Part shown: piece by piece, positions 26,243 to 34,613 of the stretch
Numbering within the stretch: position 1 is the stretch's first letter
Layout: every line of letters starts with the position of its first letter
Assembly (NCBI RefSeq): GCF_000159235.2
Contig: NZ_ACGK02000001.1
Span: 682,001-746,000, forward strand
Direction of reading: 5' to 3'
DNA length: 64,000 nt
Source of the DNA: Fannyhessea vaginae DSM 15829
GTDB taxonomy: Bacteria; Actinomycetota; Coriobacteriia; Coriobacteriales; Atopobiaceae
Translations under genes and position numbers: made by a program
Notes under the pieces: generated by a model
What the model was told of the DNA's origin: nothing
The model's input: only the letters and a program-made list of their open reading frames with translations
Databases searched by the model: none

Positions 26243-28132
26243 ATGAACAATCATGAAATTGCAAAGCAGGTTATAAGTGCCCTTGGAGGACCAAATAATA
26301 TTGAGTGTGTAACACATTGCGCAACACGTTTAAGGGTTATGGTGCATAATGCTGACATAATAGATCAAGCCAAGCTTGAATGCATAGACAAGGTTCAGGG
26401 CTCTTTTTTCAATTCAGGGCAATATCAAATAATTTTTGGCACTGGTACTGTTAATAAAATTTACGACGAAGTTGTGTCACTTGGATTGCCAACTACATCT
26501 GAAAAAGATATGAAAGCTTTGACACAAAAGCATGCCAATCCGATTCAACGAGGTATACGAACCTTTGGAGATGTGTTTGTCCCCATCATTCCAGTTATTG
26601 TGGCAACTGGTCTCTTTATGGGTGTTCGTGGGTTGCTCAACGCACTTGGACTGTCGCTTCCCGCAGACATTAACACCTATTCTCAGATATTGACCGATAC
26701 AGCATTTGTTATTTTGCCTGGATTGGTTGTATGGTCAACATTTTGCGTTTTTGGAGCAAGTCCGTCTGTTGGCATTGTTCTGGGTATGATGCTTGTTTCA
26801 GGATCTTTGCCTAACGCATGGGCGGTCGCTTCTGGCGGTGAAGTACATGCTATGCAATTTTTTGGATGTATTCCTGTTGTTGGATTACAGGGATCAGTAT
26901 TGCCTGCTTTTATCATCGGTGTTATTGGTGCCCATTTCGAGAAATTTATTCGAAAAATGGTACCCGATGTGCTTGATCTTTTGATCACTCCTTTTACTAC
27001 GCTGTTAGTTATGTCTATATTAGGGTTGTTTATAATCGGTCCTGTTTTTCATCTTGTTGAGACATATATACTTGTTTTTACAAAAACTGTGCTTAATTTA
27101 CCGTTGGGCTTAGGAGGACTATTAATCGGTGGTGTTCATCAATTAATCGTGGTGTCTGGGGTTCATCATATTTTTAATCTTTTAGAGGTCCAATTATTAG
27201 CAGCTGATCATGCAAACCCTTTTAATGCGATTATTACAGCTGCAATGACCGCTCAAGGCGCTGCTACCGTGGCTGTAGGTGTTAAAACACATAATTCTAA
27301 ACTAAAAACTCTGGCTTTCCCAGCAGCTCTTTCGGCATTCCTAGGAATTACAGAACCAGCTATTTTTGGTGTGAATCTTCGTTTTCGCAAGCCGTTTTTC
27401 CTTTCATTGATCGCGGGAGCGTTAGGTGGTTGTTTGGCATCAAACCTTGGTTTAGCTGGGACTGGAAACGGAATCACTATTATCCCTGGTGCAATGTTGT
27501 ACATTGGTAATGGACAATTACTTCAATATATTCTCTTAGTTTTTGTGTCGTTCGTGCTAGGTTTCATATTAACGTATCTATTTGGGTATGAAGATGAGGA
27601 CTATTCCACCTCAACGGATTCTCATGTATCCGATGATAACAACACATGTAATAATATACAAAAACAGACGATTGACAATATACAAATTCTCAAAACCCCT
27701 ATTAGCGGAAAAGTGATAAATCTTGAAGATGTAGCCGATCCTTGCTTTTCAAAGGGTCTGATGGGTCCAGGTGTGGCTATTGCACCATCAGACAGTACCG
27801 TTTATGCGCCATCTGATGGGGTAGTAACTGTTGTTTCAGACACGGGGCATTGCTATGGAATGAAGACAGATCAAGGAGTTGAAATTCTTATACATATTGG
27901 TATAGATACGGTTTCAATGAATGGCGAAGGCTTTAACTCAAGAGTTTCTCAAGGTGATAAAGTTTGTGCAGGTGATATATTAGGAACATTTGATTCACAA
28001 AAAATTGTATCTTGCGGGTTAGATAACACCACAATGGTTATTATTACGAACATGGATAGTTATCATTCTTTTACCGTGTTAGCTAACGGCACTATTGGGA
28101 AAAATGAAAACATCATAGAAATAAAACAATAA
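26243..28132 (+). CDS. scrA: PTS sucrose-type EIIBCA transporter
   Basis: Protein of 629 residues with the order EIIB-EIIC-EIIA. The EIIB domain (first about 80) has the phosphocysteine Cys26 in THCATRLR. The EIIC domain (about 100-450) is membrane-embedded, with ITEPAIFGVNLRFRKPF. The C-terminal EIIA domain (about 490-629) has the phosphohistidine in ILIHIGIDTV. It imports sucrose as sucrose-6-phosphate for the divergent hydrolase. The ATG at 26243 is preferred over the GTG at 26231, because GAGGTG then sits at a normal distance. Other beta-glucoside or trehalose PTS are similar, but the GH32 and fructokinase neighbours favour sucrose. Confidence 0.9.
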   Translation: MNNHEIAKQVISALGGPNNIECVTHCATRLRVMVHNADIIDQAKLECIDKVQGSFFNSGQYQIIFGTGTVNKIYDEVVSLGLPTTSEKDMKALTQKHANPIQRGIRTFGDVFVPIIPVIVATGLFMGVRGLLNALGLSLPADINTYSQILTDTAFVILPGLVVWSTFCVFGASPSVGIVLGMMLVSGSLPNAWAVASGGEVHAMQFFGCIPVVGLQGSVLPAFIIGVIGAHFEKFIRKMVPDVLDLLITPFTTLLVMSILGLFIIGPVFHLVETYILVFTKTVLNLPLGLGGLLIGGVHQLIVVSGVHHIFNLLEVQLLAADHANPFNAIITAAMTAQGAATVAVGVKTHNSKLKTLAFPAALSAFLGITEPAIFGVNLRFRKPFFLSLIAGALGGCLASNLGLAGTGNGITIIPGAMLYIGNGQLLQYILLVFVSFVLGFILTYLFGYEDEDYSTSTDSHVSDDNNTCNNIQKQTIDNIQILKTPISGKVINLEDVADPCFSKGLMGPGVAIAPSDSTVYAPSDGVVTVVSDTGHCYGMKTDQGVEILIHIGIDTVSMNGEGFNSRVSQGDKVCAGDILGTFDSQKIVSCGLDNTTMVIITNMDSYHSFTVLANGTIGKNENIIEIKQ

Positions 28133-28232
28133 TGAGTGTGACCATACTTACTTACGATAGTTGAATTTTACAGTACAATACATGTAATACTCTAACTAAA
28201 GTTTTGGAAAATTTAGCATTAAGAGGTGTCTT

Positions 28233-29141
28233 ATGACAGAATTCTATGGGAGTCTTGAAGCAGGTGGAACCAAGTTTGTGGTGGCTATTGGCAACAAACA
28301 AGGAGATATTATTGAACAAGAAAAGATTCCAACCACAACACCTAAGGAGACTATTGACAATGTCATTGTCTTTTTTGCAAAGTTTAAAGATTTAAAGAGT
28401 ATAGCGATAGGCTCGTTTGGTCCTATTGATCTTGACACAGCGTCAGAAACATATGGTTTTATAACTAATACTCCAAAGCAGGGTTGGAAAAACGTTAATC
28501 TTGTTGGTTTGCTTAAAGATGCGTTACATGTACCCATTTACTTTACAACAGATGTTAATAGTTCTGCATATGGTGAGGTTTTTGCACGCAATAGGGCAGG
28601 GCAATTTATAGAAAACCTTGTTTACTTTACCGTTGGGACAGGTGTTGGCGCAGGTGTTCTTCAACGAGGAGCGTTTATTGGTGGGGTTGGCCATCCAGAA
28701 ATGGGACATGTATATGTTGCAAAGCATCCAACCGATATACAAAATGACTTTAAAGGTGTTTGTCCTTTTCATACTGGTTGTCTTGAAGGCCTTTGTTGTG
28801 GACCAAGCCTTGAGGCTCGTTGTGGTGTTGCCGGAGAGAATTTAAGCGGAGATAATCCCGTATGGGATATAGAGGCATATTATCTTGCACAGGCGGCAGT
28901 TCTTGCAACAGTCTCATTTCGTCCAGACATGATTGTTTTCGGTGGTGGAGTTATGGCTCAGCCTCATATGCTTAGTCGCGTAAACAGAGAATTTCAAAAG
29001 CTTTTGAATGGGTATATCTCTATTCCAGATAATCACGATTATATTGATGTACCGTATGTAAAAGAAAATGGATCCGCTACTTTAGGTAATTTCATACTCG
29101 CGCAAAACATATTCAGTTCTTGTAGTCATGACCGTTACTGA
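28233..29141 (+). CDS. scrK: fructokinase (ROK family)
   Basis: Enzyme of 302 residues that phosphorylates the fructose released by the hydrolase. ROK features: N-terminal phosphate loop LEAGGTKFVVAIG, GTGVGAGV, and the zinc-binding signature HPEMGH followed by CPFHTGCLEGLC. AGAGGTG precedes the ATG. It lies 100 bases after the PTS gene and completes the sucrose pathway. It ends with no obvious terminator before the tRNA. Confidence 0.92.
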   Translation: MTEFYGSLEAGGTKFVVAIGNKQGDIIEQEKIPTTTPKETIDNVIVFFAKFKDLKSIAIGSFGPIDLDTASETYGFITNTPKQGWKNVNLVGLLKDALHVPIYFTTDVNSSAYGEVFARNRAGQFIENLVYFTVGTGVGAGVLQRGAFIGGVGHPEMGHVYVAKHPTDIQNDFKGVCPFHTGCLEGLCCGPSLEARCGVAGENLSGDNPVWDIEAYYLAQAAVLATVSFRPDMIVFGGGVMAQPHMLSRVNREFQKLLNGYISIPDNHDYIDVPYVKENGSATLGNFILAQNIFSSCSHDRY

Positions 29142-29320
29142 TACGTGTTGTCTTTTATGGACTGTCTATTAGCGGATGAGTACAATGGTTGCGCCTATGC
29201 TATTTCTAGGATTAGCAGGTGTTTTGATAGCTTCTTCTAGCTTGGTCTGCATTTCAATTTTTAAATTGTGGAGTTTAACTACTGTTTGCACATATTTATA
29301 AGAAATATTCAAATTACACT

Positions 29321-29348
29321 TTGACATTCCTTCTATTTTTGTTATAGT
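29321..29348 (+). promoter_or_regulatory. promoter of tRNA-Phe
   Basis: TTGACA at 29321-29326, 16-bp spacer, TATAGT at 29343-29348. A strong sigma-70-like match, 33 bases before the tRNA. Confidence 0.8.
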
Positions 29349-29380
29349 AAACAAGCTTGCTTTTTTGGAAGTAGCAACGT

Positions 29381-29456
29381 GGCTGGGTAGCTCAGTTGGT
29401 AGAGCAGGGGACTGAAAATCCCCGTGTCAGGGGTTCAATTCCCTTCCCAGCCACCA
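29381..29456 (+). tRNA. tRNA-Phe (GAA)
   Basis: Complete cloverleaf of 76 bases: acceptor GGCTGGG/CCCAGCC, D-loop GTAGCTCAGTTGG, anticodon stem GGGGA/TCCCC around loop CTGAAAA with anticodon GAA at 29414-29416, T-arm with GGTTCAATTCC, and an encoded CCA end. A T-rich run follows at once. Confidence 0.98.
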
Positions 29457-29789
29457 GTTTTTTTCTCCTTTTTTTACATAATCTACCAGCGCAAATGCGA
29501 ACATTTTAATACGTAAAAATTCATCAATTGCGTTAAGTGTTGCAAAGTGTGAAAAAGCGTGTTTAACTGGTGTGACAGGTTGTGACCGATACACCAAAAA
29601 ATTCTCATGTGACAAAAATGTGACAATTTTTATATGTATAAACAGCCTATAAATCACTAAATTTATCGACTATATCTGCCGCTTTAAACATGTTCGCTGG
29701 ATGTGTATGCGACTTTTCTTAAAGTATTATCTAGATATCCCTGATATAACTCTTGCGCTTCAGGACAACACATTCAGGAGAATCTATAT
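29457..29789 (+). other. non-coding region with four TGTGAC repeats
   Basis: No gene is seen in these 333 bases; the open frame crossing the tRNA on the minus strand is an artefact. T-runs at 29458-29476 end the tRNA transcript. TGTGAC occurs at 29571, 29581, 29608 and 29619, two pairs with 10- and 11-bp spacing, as expected for a dimeric response regulator. An untracked small RNA could start after them. Confidence 0.35.
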
Positions 29790-29828
29790 AAAAAAGAGCT
29801 CCATGCCGCAGTGTTGCCACGGGGGGCT
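29790..29828 (-). terminator. third terminator-like hairpin downstream of deacetylase
   Basis: In the minus strand an imperfect stem (AGC and CCGTG with CATGG and GCT) is followed by CTTTTTTATA. Weaker than the two hairpins before it. Confidence 0.4.
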
Positions 29829-29838
29829 AGTTTCGGTA

Positions 29839-29882
29839 TAAAAAATAGGTGAATGGGCGGGCTTAGTCCACCGAACACCTAT
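29839..29882 (-). terminator. second terminator-like hairpin downstream of deacetylase
   Basis: In the minus strand ATAGGTG (29882-29876) pairs with CACCTAT (29851-29845); an inner stem GGTGG/CCGCC stacks on it; TTTTTTA follows. It looks like a full intrinsic terminator, about 70 bases after the first one. Confidence 0.6.
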
Positions 29883-29947
29883 CAACTTTAATATACTACA
29901 GATAGGTGCGCATGCAAACACATACAGACGGCAAGCATAAAATCGTG

Positions 29948-29987
29948 AAAAATAAGCCCACGGCGTCTCGAGTGAGTCAGCGTGGGC
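29948..29987 (-). terminator. first terminator downstream of deacetylase gene
   Basis: In the minus strand GCCCACG pairs with CGTGGGC (29981-29987 with 29956-29962), followed by TTATTTTT. It lies about 60 bases after the deacetylase stop codon. Confidence 0.75.
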
Positions 29988-30048
29988 ATTATCAACTTTC
30001 ACTGTGCTTGCCACCCGTGCCACAGCGTGCACAAACGCCCTAGACTAC

Positions 30049-31581
30049 CTATGCAAGTTCGGTAGGCCATACACAATCGTCGGGCATAGTTGCAGATCCA
30101 TCGGCAATATCAGAAGGAATTGAGCTATCCGACTTCATAAGTTCTTGAATACTTACGATCTTAAAGCCATTTGCAATAAGCTTATCCAAGATTTGAGGAA
30201 GTGCTTCTAGGTCTTGATCGCGCTTTCCGCCACCGTCATGCATCAAAACTACGCTACCAGGTGTAACATTTTTTAACGCGCCATCAATAATTTTGTTCAC
30301 ACCAGGCTGCTTCCAGTCAAGCGTATCTTGCGTCCATAATATCTCGGATGATACAATGCCTTGGCTATCGAGCCATGTCTTAGTTGTAAAATCGCCATAA
30401 GGTGGTCTAAACATTGTAGTTGTAATTCCAGTTGCCTCTGAAAGCGATTCTTTCACTTTACTAAGTTCTTCACGTAGCTGATCGGGCTTTTTCTTGGATA
30501 AAAGTGGATGCGTATAGCTGTGTCCAGCAATATAATGCCCTTCGTCCAGTACCTTCTTAGGCTGCTCTTTCATGTTGTCAACATTTTGACCGATGTTAAA
30601 GAACGTAGTTTTAATCCCTCTATCAGACAAAATCTTAAGGTATCGATCGGTATAAATGCTCGGACCATCATCAAACGTAACAGAAATGAGCTTTTCTCCG
30701 TTATCGGGCTTAATATTCTGCCCGTGAATGATACAATTCTGCACTTCTTGAATTACATCGCCATCTGCGGTGATACCAGACTCTTTACCAGTTCGAATTT
30801 CTTTTTTACCGACTTTTCCCCATTGTGCAACATAGCGTACCGTTGCCCATGCTACACCTGTTGTTGCAAGCTTTGGCTGGGTTTCTTCAATTTGTACGTC
30901 GTAGTCTTCCATGCGATTGTTACCGTTGGCGAAGTTTACATGCTCGCCACCAGCCACATGCCAATTGGCAAATTCTTTTTCGTCAAGGTCATTGTCATCT
31001 ATAGAAACACTATAGGGATAGCCTTGCGCATTTTGCAAAACACTACCGTCAACTGCAATGTAATTACCTGGCTCAACAGAAAGACCTGCTTGCTTATACA
31101 AATCGCCTAGTGTTGCTCCTGGACGAACTGATATCTTTTGGTCATTAACATAGACATCAACTTTACGTTGCAACCAGGCGGCTAAGCCCGCAACAACCGC
31201 TGCCGCACCTACACATCCCCAGATAAAGCGTCTTCTGGTTACGGGAGCTTTTTTGTACGCTTGTGCTGCATACGCAGCGCTTGGTTCTACAAGCTCGGTA
31301 AGTACACCGCGATCGCTATCAACAGAATTTCTTTTATAGTGGCTCATTACATCAAGTGGCGCTTCAACATGATTAGAAAAAGAGCCAAAGGTAGTCTGTG
31401 TATCCTGATTAGTATAAGATGCTGGTTCACCGCTATTATCTACTACATCTGTAGGCTTTTCATGAATTGTATCTTGATGATAAGCTTGCTGCTGCAACTC
31501 TTTTTGCTCTTCCTGTTTGACAAAAGATGCTGCATGACGAGGGTGTGAATGTTTACTCTGCATACGTTTTCCAATGGACAT
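30049..31581 (-). CDS. membrane-anchored polysaccharide deacetylase (CE4, PgdA-like)
   Basis: Protein of 510 residues. The first about 115 are a polar, Gln/His/Ser-rich cytoplasmic tail, then RRRF and a membrane helix (about 119-136). An extracellular part with a DUF348-like segment (VDVYVNDQKISVRPGATLGD) follows. The C-terminal NodB domain has the CE4 motifs in order: TFDDGP, HSYTHP (metal His pair), RPPYGD, DTLDW and LMHDG. It probably removes acetyl groups from cell-wall GlcNAc, giving lysozyme resistance. The long cytoplasmic tail is unusual for PgdA. It is monocistronic, with tandem terminators downstream. Confidence 0.88.
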   Translation of the reverse strand: MSIGKRMQSKHSHPRHAASFVKQEEQKELQQQAYHQDTIHEKPTDVVDNSGEPASYTNQDTQTTFGSFSNHVEAPLDVMSHYKRNSVDSDRGVLTELVEPSAAYAAQAYKKAPVTRRRFIWGCVGAAAVVAGLAAWLQRKVDVYVNDQKISVRPGATLGDLYKQAGLSVEPGNYIAVDGSVLQNAQGYPYSVSIDDNDLDEKEFANWHVAGGEHVNFANGNNRMEDYDVQIEETQPKLATTGVAWATVRYVAQWGKVGKKEIRTGKESGITADGDVIQEVQNCIIHGQNIKPDNGEKLISVTFDDGPSIYTDRYLKILSDRGIKTTFFNIGQNVDNMKEQPKKVLDEGHYIAGHSYTHPLLSKKKPDQLREELSKVKESLSEATGITTTMFRPPYGDFTTKTWLDSQGIVSSEILWTQDTLDWKQPGVNKIIDGALKNVTPGSVVLMHDGGGKRDQDLEALPQILDKLIANGFKIVSIQELMKSDSSIPSDIADGSATMPDDCVWPTELA

Positions 31582-31615
31582 TTTTACACACTTCTTACAA
31601 TATGGTTACAAACAA

Positions 31616-31638
31616 TATAGTATCTAAAAGGTACTATA
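31616..31638. promoter_or_regulatory. inverted repeat between divergent deacetylase and ilvE
   Basis: TATAGTA (31616-31622) and TACTATA (31632-31638) form a 7-bp inverted repeat. Each arm contains a -10-like TATAGT/ACTATA, so it may mark back-to-back promoters or an operator. Confidence 0.4.
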
Positions 31639-31725
31639 GTAAGACAAATAGAGGATATACACCTCTTATATTACTACCCGTAAGTTTAGCGTTGTATTGA
31701 TATATAGAATAGGAGTTTATATAAA

Positions 31726-32766
31726 ATGCATAAGAAAAATTTGGATTGGTCTGCGCTCTCATTTTCGTACAAACCCTGCGATTATAGTTATGTATCAAAC
31801 TATAAAGACGGAGCTTGGGACGAGGGCTGTCTTACAACACAGCACAGCCTTACTATCTCGGAATGTGCTGGTATTTTTCATTATTGTCAAGAGGTTTTTG
31901 AAGGGCTCAAAGCTTATTCAACAAAGGATGGCCGCGTTGTTTGCTTTAGACCCGATCAAAATGCACAACGCATGAGTGATTCTGCAAAGCGTCTGTGCAT
32001 GCCTTCATTTCCTCAGGAGCGTTTTGTAGCAGCAGTTGAGGAAGTTGTTCGTGCAAATGCTGCTTGGATTCCACCTTTTGGATCTGGGGCTACGCTTTAT
32101 ATTCGTCCATTTATGATCGCAACTGGTGACGTAATAGGTGTTAAGCCTGCAGATGAATATCAATTCCGTATTTTAGTAACGCCAGTAGGTCCATACTATC
32201 AAGGTGGCGTTAAGCCAGTTCGCGTACGCGTGCCAAAATATGATCGCGCAGCGCCTCATGGTACTGGAAACATTAAAGCAGGTCTTAACTATGCTATGAG
32301 CATGTATCCATCAGTTGAGGCTCATAGCTTAGGTTTTGCCGATAACATGTACCTTGATCCTCAAACACATACCTTTGTAGAAGAGTCAGGCGGCGCAAAC
32401 TTCCTGTTTGTTGATGCGCAAGGACATCTTATTGTTCCTCAATCGGCAACTGATTCTATTTTGCCTTCTATTACCCGTAGATCATTAGTTGATGTTGCAG
32501 AAAAACTTCTTAACATCACCGTTGAAGAGCGTCCGGTGCGCTTTGATGAAGTTCACAATTTTGTCGAGTGCGGTATGTGCGGTACGGCAGCTGTTATATC
32601 ACCTGTTGGTGAAGTACAAAATGGGGAAGAAACCATCGTATTTGGCGCAGGCATGAAAGAAGTTGGACCCGTTATGAAGCTTCTTCGTAAAACGCTTACC
32701 GACATTCAGTCATCAGAGCGTGAAGATACCTTTGGTTGGGTTCATGAAATTACTCTTGAGGTATAA
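31726..32766 (+). CDS. ilvE: branched-chain amino acid aminotransferase
   Basis: PLP enzyme of 346 residues (fold type IV) that interconverts Leu/Ile/Val and their keto acids. Family features: HYCQEVFEGLKAYS, the Lys region GTGNIKAGLNYA, EESGGANFLFV, and the late GTAAVISPVG. The length is typical of the longer BCAT group. The ribosome site AGGAG precedes the ATG. It is 50 bases before hisS and may be co-transcribed. It stands apart from other ilv genes, so it may serve degradation as much as synthesis. Confidence 0.93.
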   Translation: MHKKNLDWSALSFSYKPCDYSYVSNYKDGAWDEGCLTTQHSLTISECAGIFHYCQEVFEGLKAYSTKDGRVVCFRPDQNAQRMSDSAKRLCMPSFPQERFVAAVEEVVRANAAWIPPFGSGATLYIRPFMIATGDVIGVKPADEYQFRILVTPVGPYYQGGVKPVRVRVPKYDRAAPHGTGNIKAGLNYAMSMYPSVEAHSLGFADNMYLDPQTHTFVEESGGANFLFVDAQGHLIVPQSATDSILPSITRRSLVDVAEKLLNITVEERPVRFDEVHNFVECGMCGTAAVISPVGEVQNGEETIVFGAGMKEVGPVMKLLRKTLTDIQSSEREDTFGWVHEITLEV

Positions 32767-32816
32767 TAAGCAACGTTATAGTTTGTCCATATACTGATGG
32801 TAAAAGGATGATGATT

Positions 32817-34127
32817 GTGGCACAAAGGATTCAAGGAACAGAGGATTTGTACGGCGACAACATGCGTGCATGGAACTTTGCACTTACCTGTGCGGCTGAG
32901 CTTTTTAATACGCATGCGTTTGACATGATAGAAACTCCTGCGCTCGAGCAAGTTGATACATTTGTTCATGGTATTGGCGAATCTTCTGATGTTGTGCGTA
33001 AAGAAATGTTCAGAGTTTTTTCTGGCGCTTTGTTAGAAAACCTTTTAAGCTCTCAATCTGAACAGCATCTTAAACCTAAGCAGCGTATGGCACTTCGTCC
33101 CGAAGGAACCGCGGGCGTTGTACGTGCTGTGGTTGAACACAATCTTATTCCACAAGGTGCTTCTCCGCTTAAAGTTTGGTACGGTGAAGCAATGTTTCGT
33201 GGCGAGCGTCCTCAAAAAGGCCGTCTTCGTCAGTTTCATCAAATAGGTTGTGAATGGTTGGGCGCCGATGATCCATGTGCTGATGCCGAGTGCATTATGA
33301 TGCTTATGGAATTTTACACGCGCATGGGTTTTGAGCCCAACCAGCTTGTTTTACATATCAACTCTATGGGCGATCAAGCTTGTAGGCCAGCTTACCGTGA
33401 ATCTGTTCGTGCTTTTATTAAAGATCACCAAGACCAGATGTGCCCAGATTGTCTTGAGCGCGCAACTATTAATCCTTTGCGTGCGTTTGATTGTAAAAAT
33501 GAGCATTGTCATGAGATCATGTCCGATGCTCCTCTTGCAAAAGATAATCTATGCGCTGAGTGCAAAACTCATTATGAACGTGTTAAAGCGTTTCTTGATG
33601 AGGCACATGTTGCCTACGTTGAGGATCCCACACTTGTCCGTGGACTTGACTATTACACGCGCACCGTTTTTGAAATTGAATGTCCGCAAGCACACGTTGG
33701 TTCCATTGGTGGCGGCGGTCGCTATGATGGACTGGTTGAGCTCGAAGGAGGCCGTCCTACCTGTGGTTTAGGTTGGGCGCTTGGCTTTGAGCGTATGATT
33801 TTGGCACTACAAACATTTGGCACACAGCCATGGAAAACTACCCCTGCTTGTGTGTATGTTGCCTTTACTTCTGACGCCGAGCGCATGTATGCGTTTAATG
33901 TTTGTGCGCAACTGCGACAAGCAGGCATTCGTACCGAATCCAATTATCAAGGGCGTTCTCTTAAGAGTCAGTTTAAGCAAGCCGATAAATTAGGTGCTCG
34001 TTTATGTGTAGTCATCGGCGAGCATGAAACTCAAAATCAGTCGGTTACGGTGCGCGATATGCAAACGCATGAGCAAACAGAAATTCAATTAACCAATCTT
34101 GTTTCCCAGCTTACGGCAAAACTCTAA
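32817..34127 (+). CDS. hisS: histidyl-tRNA synthetase
   Basis: Class II synthetase of about 436 residues. Motif 2 (RPEGTAGVVRA and the nearby FRGERPQKGR), the His-binding LVRGLDYYTRT, motif 3 (GLGWALGFERM) and the C-terminal anticodon-binding domain are all present. It also has a Cys-rich insert (CPDCLE, CAEC) seen in many bacterial HisRS. The GTG at 32817 is preferred since AAAGG lies 8 bases before it; ATGs at 32808 and 32811 would overlap that site. aspS, its usual neighbour, is not next to it. Confidence 0.93.
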   Translation: MAQRIQGTEDLYGDNMRAWNFALTCAAELFNTHAFDMIETPALEQVDTFVHGIGESSDVVRKEMFRVFSGALLENLLSSQSEQHLKPKQRMALRPEGTAGVVRAVVEHNLIPQGASPLKVWYGEAMFRGERPQKGRLRQFHQIGCEWLGADDPCADAECIMMLMEFYTRMGFEPNQLVLHINSMGDQACRPAYRESVRAFIKDHQDQMCPDCLERATINPLRAFDCKNEHCHEIMSDAPLAKDNLCAECKTHYERVKAFLDEAHVAYVEDPTLVRGLDYYTRTVFEIECPQAHVGSIGGGGRYDGLVELEGGRPTCGLGWALGFERMILALQTFGTQPWKTTPACVYVAFTSDAERMYAFNVCAQLRQAGIRTESNYQGRSLKSQFKQADKLGARLCVVIGEHETQNQSVTVRDMQTHEQTEIQLTNLVSQLTAKL

Positions 34128-34163
34128 CGAGTGCGCGTGCTGCAATATGTGCGTGTTGAATGG

Positions 34164-34541
34164 CTATGCATTACCCAATGCATAGCCTAAGTAAGCTACC
34201 ATAAATATTGCCACGACTGTTATGAGCGCCGAGTAGACAAGCGCCATAACTGTTATTGCAAAGTATATGGTCTTCCATACGATAGTTAAGATGCGCTGTC
34301 GTGTATTCACTGGTTTATGAGCTTGTGTATCGTCTTTTTGAGCTAGGTTTTGATAAACTTTGATTCCTATCGAAATTGCAAGCAAGATATACGCAACACA
34401 GTTAACGCCAATAATAACATAGAGTACGTCGAATGTTGGTAGAGCTAGTGAAAACGGTAAAAATTTAAAAGAGATTACTGCAAGCATTAAGATAAGAGAT
34501 AGAGCATGTAAGACTTGCGATATGCGTGTAAGATTTTTCAT
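34164..34541 (-). CDS. small membrane protein of unknown function
   Basis: Protein of 125 residues with four predicted membrane helices and a short polar loop (residues about 68-85, AQKDDTQAHKPVNTRQR). I do not recognise a family. GAAAGGTCAGAG precedes the ATG. It converges on hisS and diverges from the dipeptidase gene. Its last codons form a perfect 11-bp hairpin (34162-34172 with 34177-34187, loop ACCC), which may double as the end signal for both convergent transcripts, though no T-run follows. Confidence 0.7.
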   Translation of the reverse strand: MKNLTRISQVLHALSLILMLAVISFKFLPFSLALPTFDVLYVIIGVNCVAYILLAISIGIKVYQNLAQKDDTQAHKPVNTRQRILTIVWKTIYFAITVMALVYSALITVVAIFMVAYLGYALGNA

Positions 34542-34613
34542 CTCTGACCTTTCTATGTCTTTTGATACACGTACAGTATACTATAGCTAAATTGTTACAT
34601 GAGAGGAGCGGCT

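Noticed and set aside
29427..29657. 76-codon minus-strand frame
   Set aside because: It is read through the antisense of the tRNA-Phe; the WWLGRELNP end is a well-known artefact of translated tRNA genes.
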